DNA of 64,000 bases from Betaproteobacteria bacterium (GCA_016861185.1 BOKW01000001.1:496001-560000); one strand, 5' to 3'. Shown: positions 52,978 through 64,000, numbered from the stretch's first letter. Translations and numbers: made by a program. Notes: generated from the sequence alone by a model not told the origin.

Positions 52978-52990
52978 CGGTGCGCGTTCC

Positions 52991-55645
<2,655 letters not shown>

Positions 55646-55646
55646 T

Positions 55647-56423
55647 TCAGCTTCCGATGTTCAGAATGGCCGAGTCGCCGTCGCGCCGGCCGAGCAGCGA
55701 AATCAACCCGGTCAGTTGCGTCTTCACGCCGGGGTCGGCGTTGGGCACTGCCCGTGCCATACCTTGAAAGCGTAAGCGCCCACCCTCTGCGATTGTGCCA
55801 CTGCCTGTCAGCTCCAGGGGGCCCGAAAGGGTTAGCAGGTTCAGTTGAGTTCCCGGGAATACGCCATTGGTCTGCAGGCGGTAATGTCCCATCGGCGACA
55901 CCGGCGTCAGCGCGCTCGATGCGTATTGCCATTCGGCCGAGAAGTTTCCCTGCCAGCGCCCGGGTTCGATCTGCAGTCGATCCCAGCTCAACGTAACCAC
56001 GCCGCCCGGCCGCACGGTGTTCCACGGCGCACCCAGTCCGACGAGCAGCGGCGCGGGGAGCCGCACCGTCGTCGCACCCAGCGTGGCGCGGCCGTTCGGC
56101 CAGGCGCGGATCGCGAGCGGCTGCGACAGGGCCGACGGATGCTGCAGCGTCAGATCGATCGTTCCAGTGAGAAGCTGCCAAGGTGACAGTCGCCAGGACA
56201 AGCGCTCCGGCAGGCTCGCGCGCACCGCGCCCGGCGCTGCGCCGGAGACCAGCACCAGCGTCGCTTCGCCGTTCCACAGCGTGCCCTTGGTTTCCGCGAG
56301 TTCGACGCGGCCGTGCGTGGCGCCTGCGACGGCCGCCGCGAGCCATTGCGCCGGCGCGAGCGCGCCGACCGTCGCGACGATCGCGACCAGCGCGACGAGC
56401 CCGTAACCGATCCAGCGAAGCAC
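55647..56423 (-). CDS. gspN: type II secretion protein GspN
   Basis: A 258-residue protein with one N-terminal helix (about 3-30) and a beta-rich periplasmic part. TKGTLWNGEATL, WRLSPWQLLTGTIDLTL and NLLTLSGPLELTGSGTI are GspN blocks. It is not present in every T2SS and its job is not settled. It lies between gspM (nine bases) and gspD (one base). Confidence 0.9.
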   Translation of the reverse strand: MLRWIGYGLVALVAIVATVGALAPAQWLAAAVAGATHGRVELAETKGTLWNGEATLVLVSGAAPGAVRASLPERLSWRLSPWQLLTGTIDLTLQHPSALSQPLAIRAWPNGRATLGATTVRLPAPLLVGLGAPWNTVRPGGVVTLSWDRLQIEPGRWQGNFSAEWQYASSALTPVSPMGHYRLQTNGVFPGTQLNLLTLSGPLELTGSGTIAEGGRLRFQGMARAVPNADPGVKTQLTGLISLLGRRDGDSAILNIGS

Positions 56424-56432
56424 GGCGTCTCC

Positions 56433-56927
56433 TCACCCCGCCCGCCGCGCCAGCCGCAGCGCCAGCTCGACGTCGACGTTGCCCGGCGTCGCCGTCGCCG
56501 TTGCGTTCACGCTGGTGGCACGGGCGCCGAGCTCGCGCTCGGTGCGCGCGAGCCACGCGGCCCAGGTCGCATACGGGACGTTGGCGAAGGTGAGCTGCAG
56601 GTCGCCGTCGGCGAGCGGCACGATGCGCGCGGCCTTCAGCCCGGCGGCGGCGAGCGACTTTTCGAGCGCGCCGCGCGCTTCCTGCGGCGAAACGCTCGCG
56701 ACCTGCGCGCGCGACTTCAGGTTCTTGACCTCGCCGAGCAGCGCGTCGAGCTTCGCGGCCTGCGCGCGCGTCTGCGGCAATCCGCGCTCGAGCCGCGCGA
56801 TGCCGGACACGGCCGGCTCGATCGCGAGCAGATAGAGCAGCGCGATCAGCACGATCGCTGCGCCGGAAGCGAGGATCGCCTTCTCGCGCGGCGCGCGCTC
56901 CGACCAGAACTGTGCGATCGCGTTCAT
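56433..56927 (-). CDS. gspM: type II secretion protein GspM
   Basis: A 164-residue single-pass inner-membrane protein. ERAPREKAILASGAAIVLIALLYLLAIEP holds the WxxR..RE-type start and membrane helix. A coiled coil follows, then a ferredoxin-like domain (about 80-160). It partners GspL in the assembly platform. It begins two bases after gspL. Confidence 0.92.
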   Translation of the reverse strand: MNAIAQFWSERAPREKAILASGAAIVLIALLYLLAIEPAVSGIARLERGLPQTRAQAAKLDALLGEVKNLKSRAQVASVSPQEARGALEKSLAAAGLKAARIVPLADGDLQLTFANVPYATWAAWLARTERELGARATSVNATATATPGNVDVELALRLARRAG

Positions 56928-56929
56928 CG

Positions 56930-58192
56930 TCAGCCCCCGCTTGGAACGAGCCGCGCCGAGCCGTCCGCCTCGAACCGCAGGTTCAGTCCAATCTGGATCG
57001 CCTGCGCGCGCAACGTGTTCTGCAGCGCCGGGTTGTCGGCGGTGCCCGGCTTGAACTTCACGCGCAGCGCGCCTTCGCGGTACTCGATGCCCGCCACGCT
57101 GCCGATCGGCGCGAGCGACAGCAGCTGCGCGGCCTGCGCGTTGAGGACCGAAAAGTCGTCGGCCGACGGAATGCCGGCGCGCGCGCGCAGCGCGCCGAGC
57201 TGGCGCTGCGTCTGCAGCACCGGGTCGACGACCGCGGTCGCCTCGGGAAACGCGCTGCGAAACGCCGTTTCCATCTGCATACGGATCGCTTTCGCCTCCG
57301 CCTCGAGCTTCAACCAGTATGCGTTCATGCCGACGACGAAGGTGGCCGCCGCCACGCCGCTCCAGATCAGCGGCACCTTCAGCTTGGCCGTGGTCAGCTT
57401 CGGCAGCGACAGGCTGCCGAGCAGCCCGCCGGGCGCAAACGCGCCCTGCAGAAGGTTCACTGCGGTGTCCGTCGCGGCGAGGTCGAGCTCGCGCTGCGAA
57501 GCGTCGACCGCCACGCCCAGCTGCTCGGCGAACTGCACGAGCTTGCCCGCGTCGCGCCCGTACGCCTGCACGCGCTTGATGCCGAGCTGCCGCACCGCGA
57601 GCAGCAGCGGCGCCGGCACCGACGCCCCGTCGAACTCGAACGCGAAGCCGTCGTGCTTGCCGCTGCGCGCGATGCCGCGTGCGCGGTCGAGCCGCACGCT
57701 CAGCACGCCGGCGGCGGGCGCAGGCACCACGTAGATCTCCGAATACGCCGCGCGCGGGCGATAGCCGGCTTCGGACAGTGCGTCGAGCGCGTTCGTCAGC
57801 AGGCCGCGGTCGATCACCGCGACCGGCAGCTTCGGCGCCGAGGCGATCGTCGTCACGGTTCCCGAACGCGCCTGCGGCGTGAACGCGAAGTGGCAGTCGG
57901 CCGGATCGGACAGCAGCCGCTCCTCGAGCAGGTTGGGCAGCGCCAGTCGTAGCTTCGCTTCGGGCATGCGCGGGGCGTCGACGGCGGCGACGAACACGTC
58001 CGACGTGTCGAACACGAGGTCCACCGCAGACGCTTTCGGCAGCAGCGCGATCGGCGTTTCGCCGCTTTCGGCCCCCTTGGCGCCGACGGCGACGAAACTC
58101 ACGACGGTCGACGACGCGAGCTTGCCGCGGCCGCCGAGCGCGCGGTGCGGCGGCACGAAGACGAACAGGCGCTGGGCTGACTTCTCTTTCAT
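56930..58192 (-). CDS. gspL: type II secretion protein GspL
   Basis: A 420-residue bitopic protein. The cytoplasmic actin-like domain (1-240) binds GspE: FDTSDVFVAAVDAPRMPEAKLRLALPNLLEERLL and HFAFTPQ are typical. A helix at about 260-280 crosses the membrane, and the periplasmic ferredoxin-like part ends the protein. The start at 58192 overlaps the gspK stop (ATGA), better than the in-frame ATG five codons upstream. Confidence 0.92.
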   Translation of the reverse strand: MKEKSAQRLFVFVPPHRALGGRGKLASSTVVSFVAVGAKGAESGETPIALLPKASAVDLVFDTSDVFVAAVDAPRMPEAKLRLALPNLLEERLLSDPADCHFAFTPQARSGTVTTIASAPKLPVAVIDRGLLTNALDALSEAGYRPRAAYSEIYVVPAPAAGVLSVRLDRARGIARSGKHDGFAFEFDGASVPAPLLLAVRQLGIKRVQAYGRDAGKLVQFAEQLGVAVDASQRELDLAATDTAVNLLQGAFAPGGLLGSLSLPKLTTAKLKVPLIWSGVAAATFVVGMNAYWLKLEAEAKAIRMQMETAFRSAFPEATAVVDPVLQTQRQLGALRARAGIPSADDFSVLNAQAAQLLSLAPIGSVAGIEYREGALRVKFKPGTADNPALQNTLRAQAIQIGLNLRFEADGSARLVPSGG

Positions 58193-59214
58193 AGCTCGCG
58201 TTGCCATAGCACGGCGATCGGCGCCGGTGCGCCCGGCTGGCCGCGCTTGACGAGAGCTTCCATCCCGGTGCTGGCGCGGTCAAGCCGGACGCGGCCGCGC
58301 ACGAAGAAGTAGCGCGACGCCGTCGAGACGTCCTGCGGCAGCAACCCCGTCGCCTTGTCGCCGAGACGGTTGCGCAGATCGGCCACGTCGCGGAAGTAGC
58401 CGAGCTGGGTGCGCTGCTCGACGACGCGGTTGGCGTCCATCCAGGTCAGCCCGGCGATGCGCGCGGCGATGACTTCGCTCGCCGCGGTATTGACGTTGAC
58501 GGGTGTCGGCTCGTCCAGCACCACGACGTGCGACGCGAGCTTGGCTGCCGCCTCGGGGTCGATGCCTTCGACCGCCAACAGATCGCGCGGCAGCACGAGC
58601 GGGATCGGGCGCGGTTTGGCGGACTCACCGCCGGGCGAAGCCGCGGCCGGCGCGAAGGCCTCGGCCATGCGCTGCGCGATCAGGTCGGCGGTTGCTTCCG
58701 GCACCGAAAGCAGCGCGCACAGGCGGCGCAGCGCGGCCAGTTCGCGCTCGACGATCTGGCCGTCGGCGGCAATCAGGTTGCGCAGGTTCAGCCGCGCTTG
58801 CGCGTCGTCGATGTCGCCTTCGATCGTCGCCTGCGAGGCGAGCGCCGAGGTCTCGCCGAGCTGATCGAGCCGCGTCGGCGCGAGCGGCGTGGCCCAGGGT
58901 TCCGTGCGCGCGTCGTAGTTCGACCGCGCGGCGTCTTCCCGCAGGATCGCGCGCGCCCAGTCGAGCGCACCGCGCAGCAGCAGCCGGCTTTGCGACACGA
59001 GTTGCTGATTCTCGATCGTCCGCAGCAGCACGAACTGACTCCAGAACAGCCCGGTGACGATCAGCGTGGCAAGCGTCGCGACGAACAAGGCCATCAACAC
59101 GGCCGCGCCGCGTTGGCGCGCGGCACCGCCCCCCTCTTCGCGAGGGGGGGCCGGCCTCCCCCCCCCTTTAAAAAGGGGGGCCAGGGGGGATTTCCCGAAT
59201 GCCACGATCCTCAC
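58189..59214 (-). CDS. gspK: type II secretion minor pseudopilin GspK with repeat-extended leader
   Basis: Tip pseudopilin, 341 residues. The predicted prepilin cleavage site is in RQRG-AAVLMALFVATLATLIV, Gly at about residue 36. Usual leaders have 6-10 residues. Here the GTG at 59214, which overlaps the gspJ stop, is followed by about 25 residues (SPLAPLFKGGGRPAPPREEG) read from a C/G-rich repeat. The downstream domain is normal: VNVNTAASEVIAARI and LGYFRDVADLRNRLG. Translation might also start inside, at ATG 59092, which would remove the leader basic residues. Confidence 0.88.
   Translation of the reverse strand: MRIVAFGKSPLAPLFKGGGRPAPPREEGGGAARQRGAAVLMALFVATLATLIVTGLFWSQFVLLRTIENQQLVSQSRLLLRGALDWARAILREDAARSNYDARTEPWATPLAPTRLDQLGETSALASQATIEGDIDDAQARLNLRNLIAADGQIVERELAALRRLCALLSVPEATADLIAQRMAEAFAPAAASPGGESAKPRPIPLVLPRDLLAVEGIDPEAAAKLASHVVVLDEPTPVNVNTAASEVIAARIAGLTWMDANRVVEQRTQLGYFRDVADLRNRLGDKATGLLPQDVSTASRYFFVRGRVRLDRASTGMEALVKRGQPGAPAPIAVLWQREL
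59129..59193. repeat. two C/G hairpin repeats inside the gspK leader
   Basis: CCCCCCTCTTCGCGAGGGGGG (59129-59149) and CCCCCCTTTAAAAAGGGGGG (within 59158-59180), followed by CCAGGGGGGATTT. They belong to the family at 35140 and 43683 and are read through in frame by gspK. Confidence 0.75.
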
Positions 59215-59816
59215 CCCACCAAGAGCACGCGTCGATACGTCTTGCCGTCGGTACGCTCGACGTTGACTTCGATGCCCTGCGGCGGCACCGCCGCCTGGCC
59301 GGGCGGCTGCGGCCCTGCCTGGCCGGGTGCGACCCAACCCGGACCCGGCTGCCATAGCCTCACGCGCATCGCCCTGACGTTGCCGAGCAGCCGCACGTTG
59401 CTGAACTCCGCGGCTTCGACGGGTCTGAGCGCACGCGTCGCCGGCGTGGCCTGCCGCAGCAGCGCGCCGTCGTCGACGCGATAGAAGACCTGCTGGACCG
59501 CGAGCGCGCCGCTTTCGTCGGGCGGCGCGATGCGCACGATCTCGAGCACCTGGCCGCTGGTCGCAAGTCGAACCTGCACCGGATTCGACGCAAGCGCGAA
59601 CAGCGTCGGATTCGCGACGTGCGCGAGGTCGCGCTCGAGTTGGCCGAAGGCGGTGAGCAGCGCGCGCACGTCGTCGCCTTCCGGCGCCAGACGCTCGCGC
59701 GTGGTCACCAGCGTGTCGAGCCCGCGCCACGCGATGATCGACACCAGCGACAGCACGCTGATCGCAATCAGCAGTTCGAGCAGCGTGAAGCCGCGCAGCG
59801 GCGCCCGGCGGATCAT
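59211..59816 (-). CDS. gspJ: type II secretion minor pseudopilin GspJ
   Basis: A 201-residue pseudopilin. RAPLRGFTLLELLIAISVLSLVSII has the G-FTLLE cleavage site with Glu at +5. The downstream part includes LLTAFGQLERDLAHVAN and a Pro/Gln-rich loop (PGQAGPQPPGQAAVPPQG). The start at 59816 overlaps the gspI stop. With GspI and GspK it forms the pseudopilus tip. Confidence 0.93.
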   Translation of the reverse strand: MIRRAPLRGFTLLELLIAISVLSLVSIIAWRGLDTLVTTRERLAPEGDDVRALLTAFGQLERDLAHVANPTLFALASNPVQVRLATSGQVLEIVRIAPPDESGALAVQQVFYRVDDGALLRQATPATRALRPVEAAEFSNVRLLGNVRAMRVRLWQPGPGWVAPGQAGPQPPGQAAVPPQGIEVNVERTDGKTYRRVLLVG

Positions 59817-60199
59817 TGGTTGGTCGGCAGCACGGTCAGCATCTCGGCATACTGCCTGCGCTGCTCGTCCTGCGTGCGATAGACGCGCAGCTCGATGCGG
59901 CGGAAGAACGGATTCGGTGTCGTCTTGACGATCTGCTCGCAGACGAAAGTCACGCCGCCCTGTTCGCAATCGGTCGCGTTCTGCCCGAGTTCGAGCCGCT
60001 GGCGTGCCAGTCGCAGCTCGTACAGGCGGTTTTCGGCGGTCAGCGTGGCAAGCAGCTTGTAGCGCGTCTCCTCCGCGGTGCCGGCCAGCGACAGCGCGCC
60101 GCGCATCGCGGCGGCGAGCGCCACGCCGATGATCACGAGCGCGACCAGCACTTCGAGCAGCGTGAACCCGCGCTTTGTCCGGCTACTGGAGCGCGACAT
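59813..60199 (-). CDS. gspI: type II secretion minor pseudopilin GspI
   Basis: A 128-residue pseudopilin. RTKRGFTLLEVLVALVIIGVALAA holds the cleavage site and helix. AENRLYELRLARQR is the family segment after the helix. Two Cys (DCEQ, VCEQ) may pair. It overlaps gspH by 17 bp and gspJ by 4. Confidence 0.93.
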   Translation of the reverse strand: MSRSSSRTKRGFTLLEVLVALVIIGVALAAAMRGALSLAGTAEETRYKLLATLTAENRLYELRLARQRLELGQNATDCEQGGVTFVCEQIVKTTPNPFFRRIELRVYRTQDEQRRQYAEMLTVLPTNQ

Positions 60200-60674
60200 G
60201 GCTGCGACCGCTTTCGTCGACTTCCACGGCGACGCGCGCGACGTCGTTGGCCAGTTCCAGCCGCAGGCGCGGCTGCACCCACTCGCGCGCGATCGGCACG
60301 CGCACCGGCGGCGCGCCCGGACCGAGCAGCACCTGCACCGGCCTGGCGCTGCTGCGGTCGATCACTGCGAGCCGCGTCAGCTCGCGTTCCCAGGTCCGTT
60401 CGCGCAGCAGGTCGTCGCCGGTCAGCAGACGGCGCTCGCCGCCTTCTTCGGTCACGAAGCGGTAGCCGCGCAGGTCGGCTTCCCAGACGATCGGCTGCTG
60501 GCGGATGCGCGCTTCGTCGGCGGCGATCGCCATCAACTGGCCGATGCGCTGCGCTTCACGCGCGAGCGCCTGCCGCTCGTCGGGTGCCACGCTGATCGTC
60601 ACGATCGACAGCAGGATGCCGGCGAGCACGATCACGATCAGCATCTCCAGCAGCGTGAATCCGCGCGCTTTCAT
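60183..60674 (-). CDS. gspH: type II secretion minor pseudopilin GspH
   Basis: A 163-residue pseudopilin. MKARGFTLLEMLIVIVLAGILLSIV carries a five-residue leader-type start and cleavage site. EAQRIGQLMAIAADEARIRQQPI is the conserved helix end. The C-terminal beta domain ends in HVALQ. It lies 38 bp after gspG and overlaps gspI. Confidence 0.93.
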   Translation of the reverse strand: MKARGFTLLEMLIVIVLAGILLSIVTISVAPDERQALAREAQRIGQLMAIAADEARIRQQPIVWEADLRGYRFVTEEGGERRLLTGDDLLRERTWERELTRLAVIDRSSARPVQVLLGPGAPPVRVPIAREWVQPRLRLELANDVARVAVEVDESGRSHVALQ

Positions 60675-60712
60675 GCTCGACCCGGTCCACGTTGCCGGAA
60701 ACGAAGAGTCGC

Positions 60713-61168
60713 CTACAACATCCAGGAGCCGATGTCGGCGTCTGGCCCTTCGCCGCCGGACTGGCCGTCGCGGCCGAAGCTGAATACGTCGATCTCACCG
60801 CGCAAGCCGGGGTTCAGATACTGGTACTCCTTGCCCCACGGATCCTTGGGCAGCGAAGTGCGCTCGAGATAGCCGCCCTGCTTCCAGTTGCTCGGCACGG
60901 GTTCGGTGGCCGGTCGCTCGATCAGCGCGCGCAGACCCTGCTCGGTCGTCGGGTAGCGGCCGTTGTCGAGGCGATAGAGCTTCAGCGCCTGCATGATCGA
61001 AGCGACGTCCTGCTTGGCGGCGGCGATGCGTGCATCGTCGGTGCGGCCGACCACGCGCGGCACGATCAGGGCGGCCAGGATCCCGAGGATCGTGATCACG
61101 ACCATGATCTCGATCAGCGTGAAGCCGCGGTCGCGGCGCTGCATTTGGCGAAGGGAAGCCGAGTCCAT
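60713..61168 (-). CDS. gspG: type II secretion major pseudopilin GspG
   Basis: A 151-residue major pseudopilin. DRGFTLIEIMVVITILGILAALIVP is the cleavage site and helix. ALKLYRLDNGRYPTTEQGL and LPKDPWGKEYQYLNPG are class hallmarks, and the C-terminal GEGPDADIGSW holds the calcium-site Asp residues. It is the first T2SS gene on this strand; the 236-bp gap to gspC should hold divergent promoters. Confidence 0.96.
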   Translation of the reverse strand: MDSASLRQMQRRDRGFTLIEIMVVITILGILAALIVPRVVGRTDDARIAAAKQDVASIMQALKLYRLDNGRYPTTEQGLRALIERPATEPVPSNWKQGGYLERTSLPKDPWGKEYQYLNPGLRGEIDVFSFGRDGQSGGEGPDADIGSWML

Positions 61169-61404
61169 CGTCGAGGCGTCCAGTTTCGACTGTCGTTGAA
61201 GATGCGCGCCGAAGGCCTTGAAACAACGGCGTTTTCCGATGGCGCTGGAGGGGTTGCGCCGATATTATCAACCGGGTCAGGCCCCTATACCCCCGTTTTG
61301 GCGGGATTCGGCTGCGCAGTTAATGCATCAGGATGAAAGCCGCCCAGCGCGGCATGCCGTCTGACCCGTCATCATAGGACTCGTTTGCGCCCGTCCGGCC
61401 CGGA

Positions 61405-62004
61405 ATGAAGAAACTCGCTGCTGCGCTCGTGCACATCGTGATGCTCGCGGTCGTCTGCGCGATCGCGGCGTATTGGGCGATTCGCATCGTCACGCCGCAG
61501 CCGACCGCGGCACCGCCGCCGCTCGCCGCACCGCCGCCGCGCGATCCCGACCCGGTGCTCGCGGCGCGCATGTTCGGGCTGGTACAGGCGGCGCCGACCG
61601 CGGTCCTCGCCAACGTGCAGGTGGCCGGGGTCTTCGCAGCCGGCGCTGATTCGTCTGCGGTGCTGATCGTCGACGGCAAGCCGGCGCGCGCGTATCTGAT
61701 CGGTCAGGAAGTGGCACCGGGGACGCGGCTCGTCGAGGTGCGGCCCGACGGCGTGACGCTCGAGGCCACAGGTGGCCGGCAGGAACTGCAGGTCCCGCCG
61801 AGGCAGGTCGCGAGCTTCGGCGGCGCACCGCCGCCCCCTGCCTACAACCTCACGGGCAACACCCTGTCGGCGCCGGCCCGGCCCAGTGGCGCTGCGCCCG
61901 CGCCGATGGCCACGCCGATGCTCCCCCAGAACGTGCCAGCCGCCGATGCGGAGGCGCCCGGAACACCGCGCCAGCCCGGAAGCGGGCCGGCGCTTACCAA
62001 CTAG
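61405..62004 (+). CDS. gspC: type II secretion protein GspC (short form)
   Basis: A 199-residue inner-membrane protein. A helix at about 7-29 is followed by a Pro-rich spacer and the HR domain (about 50-135): AARMFGLVQAAP, VAGVFAAGADSSAVLIVDGKPARAYLIG and TLEATGGRQEL. No PDZ or coiled coil follows; the tail is Pro/Ala-rich. HR contacts GspD N0. It is divergent from the other gsp genes. Confidence 0.9.
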   Translation: MKKLAAALVHIVMLAVVCAIAAYWAIRIVTPQPTAAPPPLAAPPPRDPDPVLAARMFGLVQAAPTAVLANVQVAGVFAAGADSSAVLIVDGKPARAYLIGQEVAPGTRLVEVRPDGVTLEATGGRQELQVPPRQVASFGGAPPPPAYNLTGNTLSAPARPSGAAPAPMATPMLPQNVPAADAEAPGTPRQPGSGPALTN

Positions 62005-62162
62005 ACCGGCATCGGATCGAGCGGATACATGACCGTTCGCAAAGCCGACAGGCGCTCGGGGGCGGGTTCGCTGGAACGCATCAAGACCACGACCGCGCTG
62101 CCGCTGGGTCAGCTCCCGACTTGAACGGCCGAACGCGGCACCGACATAGGTGTCGATATCGC

Positions 62163-62525
62163 ATGCCGTCCAAGATGCCCCCGCCTTCCGCACCGTCCGC
62201 CGGCCAGGGCGAGATCTTCTGGCAGAACGGCTTTTTCTACCTGAGCGCCGTGATGGCAGCGTTCGCGCTGGTCGACTTCGATGCGGGCCGCCTCGCCCAC
62301 GGGTTGGGCGATGCCGCTATCGCCTGCCTGATGCTGTCGTTGATGACCCAGTATCCGTTTGTGCGCGCCATCGTCGCGGCGAGCAAGCGGGCCAAACCGC
62401 GCGAAGAGTTGTTGCGCGAAGTGCAGCGGCTGAAGGAGGCGAACCCCTGGGGCGACCGGCTTAGCCTCGCCGGTTGGACGCTGCTCGCCGCCTCGCTGGT
62501 CCTGCGTGCGATCGGCGTCGACTGA
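62163..62525 (+). CDS. unknown small membrane protein
   Basis: A 120-residue protein with hydrophobic segments at about 24-42, 48-65 and 102-117. FWQNGFFYLSAVMAAFALVDF and LLREVQRLKEANPWGDRL are its most distinctive parts. I do not recognise a family. It lies 158 bp after gspC and 179 bp before the LytS-type kinase on the same strand. Confidence 0.65.
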   Translation: MPSKMPPPSAPSAGQGEIFWQNGFFYLSAVMAAFALVDFDAGRLAHGLGDAAIACLMLSLMTQYPFVRAIVAASKRAKPREELLREVQRLKEANPWGDRLSLAGWTLLAASLVLRAIGVD

Positions 62526-62704
62526 GCGCCGAATCGCGGCCGCTCGCGCAAGCGCGCAGGTCAGTCGGCCGTTCCTGCAGTTCGTCGCGCCCGGGTCGCG
62601 GCCGCGCGGGCGAACGGCCTAGAGTCGCGCCGTCGATCAAAGCAGCCCGGGCATCCGGGCGGCGCCCGATAATCGCGCGCTGTACGCGCCGCCGTAGCCA
62701 ACTC

Positions 62705-64000
62705 ATGGATTCACAGAATTCGTCGACCACACCCGGCGCCAACACCGCGTCTGCGCAGGCCAAGCCCGGGGCCGGTGGCCGCTGGCAGCGCATCCGCGAG
62801 GACATCGCGGCCGGCGCACGCGTTTCCGCACCGGTCATCCGTCAGTTCGGCACACGCTTCGGCGACTGGCTTGCCGCTATCGGCTGGGGCAAGTTCTTCC
62901 TGCTGGCGATCCTGCTGCTGGTCTTCGGTGGAATTCTGAGCTCCGTGCTCTTCGAGCGCGGGCCGACCGTGGTCGTCGATCAGGCGGAGCCCAAGGATCG
63001 CGTCAACGTCGTCGTTTCGGTTTCGCCCGAAGGCATCCGCATCGCGCCGCCCGACGCGCCGAAGCCTCCGGTCCCACCGAAGGCGCCCGGCGCGCCGGAA
63101 CCGTCGGCGGCCGGCAAGGCCGCACCGGCCGACGGGCGCGCGGGCGTCAAGGTCGACGAGAAGGGTGTGCGGATCTTTTCCAACAAGGACGGCAAGCGCG
63201 TCGCGATCACGATCGACGAGAAAGGCGTGCGCGTCGAAGATGCCGTCTCTGCCGACGACACGGCGCGCGGCGAAGCCGTCGTGATTCCGCCCGATGTCGC
63301 GGCCGATCCGGAGAAGGTGGCCGAAGCGCTGGAGACGGCACGCGAAAAGATCGAGGACATCGTCAGCGAGCAGGTGTCGCGGCAGGTCGCGCGGCGCACG
63401 CGCGTGTATCGCGAGGAGTCGGGCGAATGGTTCATGAGCTTCCTGCTCGTGCTGATCGTCGCGATGATCATCGTGAAGGTGGTACTGGGCTCCAAGAAGA
63501 AGGCCGAGTCGCGCGCCCAGGCGGCCACCGCGACGGCGGCGGAGGAAGGGCTGAAGCGCCAGCTCGCCGAGGCGCAGCTCAAGATGATGCAGGCGCAGGT
63601 CGAGCCGCACTTCCTGTTCAACACGCTGGCCTCGGTCGACTATCTGATCGAAACCGACCCGGCGCGCGCGTCGAAGATGCAGAAGAACCTGATCCAGTAT
63701 CTGCGCGCCGCGCTGCCGCAGATGCGCGAAGGTTCGACCACGCTGGGCAAGGAGATCGCGTTGTGCCGCGCCTACCTGGAGATCCTGAAGGTGCGCATGG
63801 AGGATCGGCTGCAGTTCGCGATCACGGTGCCGCAGGGGCTGGCGAGCGCCCAGTTCCCGCCGATGATGCTGCAGTCGCTGGTGGAGAACGCGATCAAACA
63901 CGGACTCGAACCGAAGGCCGAAGGCGGTTCGCTGACGATCAGCGCAGACATCGCCAACGGCAACCTGCGCGTCACCGTTGCCGACACGGGGCTCGGATTC
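62705..64000 (+). CDS. LytS/YehU-type sensor histidine kinase, 3' end cut by the window
   Basis: The first 432 residues of a membrane kinase; the frame is open to the last base. Helix 1 (about 63-83) and helix 2 (about 240-258) enclose a periplasmic part with three short repeats: VSPEGIRIA, VDEKGVRIF and IDEKGVRVED. A linker coiled coil leads to MMQAQVEPHFLFNTLASVDYL, the His_kinase box with His302. LQSLVENAIKHGLEP is the N box and ADTGLGF the start of the G box. A LytR-type regulator is expected downstream, outside the window. Confidence 0.9.
   Translation, partial: MDSQNSSTTPGANTASAQAKPGAGGRWQRIREDIAAGARVSAPVIRQFGTRFGDWLAAIGWGKFFLLAILLLVFGGILSSVLFERGPTVVVDQAEPKDRVNVVVSVSPEGIRIAPPDAPKPPVPPKAPGAPEPSAAGKAAPADGRAGVKVDEKGVRIFSNKDGKRVAITIDEKGVRVEDAVSADDTARGEAVVIPPDVAADPEKVAEALETAREKIEDIVSEQVSRQVARRTRVYREESGEWFMSFLLVLIVAMIIVKVVLGSKKKAESRAQAATATAAEEGLKRQLAEAQLKMMQAQVEPHFLFNTLASVDYLIETDPARASKMQKNLIQYLRAALPQMREGSTTLGKEIALCRAYLEILKVRMEDRLQFAITVPQGLASAQFPPMMLQSLVENAIKHGLEPKAEGGSLTISADIANGNLRVTVADTGLGF

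Noticed and set aside
62028..62123. A 31-codon open frame between gspC and the small membrane protein
   Set aside because: It has no convincing ribosome site and no hydrophobic or conserved pattern.

Overview
This window is a GC-rich (roughly two-thirds G+C), densely coding stretch that reads as a chromosome of a Betaproteobacterium, most likely Burkholderiales or a close relative. The supporting genes are a PhaM-type PHA granule protein, DUF4148, DUF2917 and DUF1127 small proteins, FolE2, a complete type II secretion (T2SS) locus and a BpeEF/MexEF-like RND pump. I see no insertion sequence, prophage, plasmid gene or CRISPR array.

Layout. (1) 1-4 kb: folE2 and a glutathione peroxidase lie divergent from a MerR/B12-binding regulator of the LitR/CarH type that keeps both cobalamin-pocket motifs; a short-chain dehydrogenase and a small EF-hand protein follow. 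(2) 4-7 kb: FAH-family hydrolase, PhaM and a FIST protein in one operon. (3) 7-9 kb: tandem DUF3108 paralogues. (4) 9-11 kb: a three-gene unit with a pseudo-receiver-like protein, a small GTPase and a roadblock protein, then PPK2. (5) 12-21.4 kb: a selenocysteine island with a selenoprotein formate dehydrogenase (in-frame TGA plus SECIS), its Fe-S and cytochrome b subunits, fdhE, selA, selB and tRNA-Sec. (6) 21.6-23.5 kb: a lipoyl (GcvH-like)/DsrE pair facing two tandem unknown paralogues that share an upstream FNR-like box at the same spacing. (7) 23.5-27.2 kb: a fused indolepyruvate ferredoxin oxidoreductase. (8) 27.5-33 kb: small membrane, regulatory and exported proteins, including a trypco2-domain pair, an LRAT-like protein, a glutathione S-transferase and PagL. 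(9) 33-41.3 kb: a racemase, a DMT exporter and a tripartite RND pump. (10) 41.4-48.8 kb: a compact cluster of very small genes, then a multi-PAS hybrid kinase with its response regulator, divergent from an OmpR-type regulator. (11) 49-62 kb: an aminotransferase and T2SS genes gspGHIJKLMNDEF, with gspC divergent. (12) 62-64 kb: a small membrane protein and a LytS-type kinase cut by the window end.

How the genes work together. Region 5 is a nearly self-contained kit for making and maturing a membrane-bound, periplasmic selenium-dependent formate dehydrogenase; only selD is missing from view. Region 11 encodes one complete secretion machine except for the prepilin peptidase. Two points in it are unusual: the secretin GspD ends in a SPOR-like domain, and the leader of the pseudopilin GspK contains an in-frame copy of a C/G-rich intergenic repeat. 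Several short repeat families sit at gene ends and have become part of coding sequences (selA, gspK and the 9.9 kb gene).
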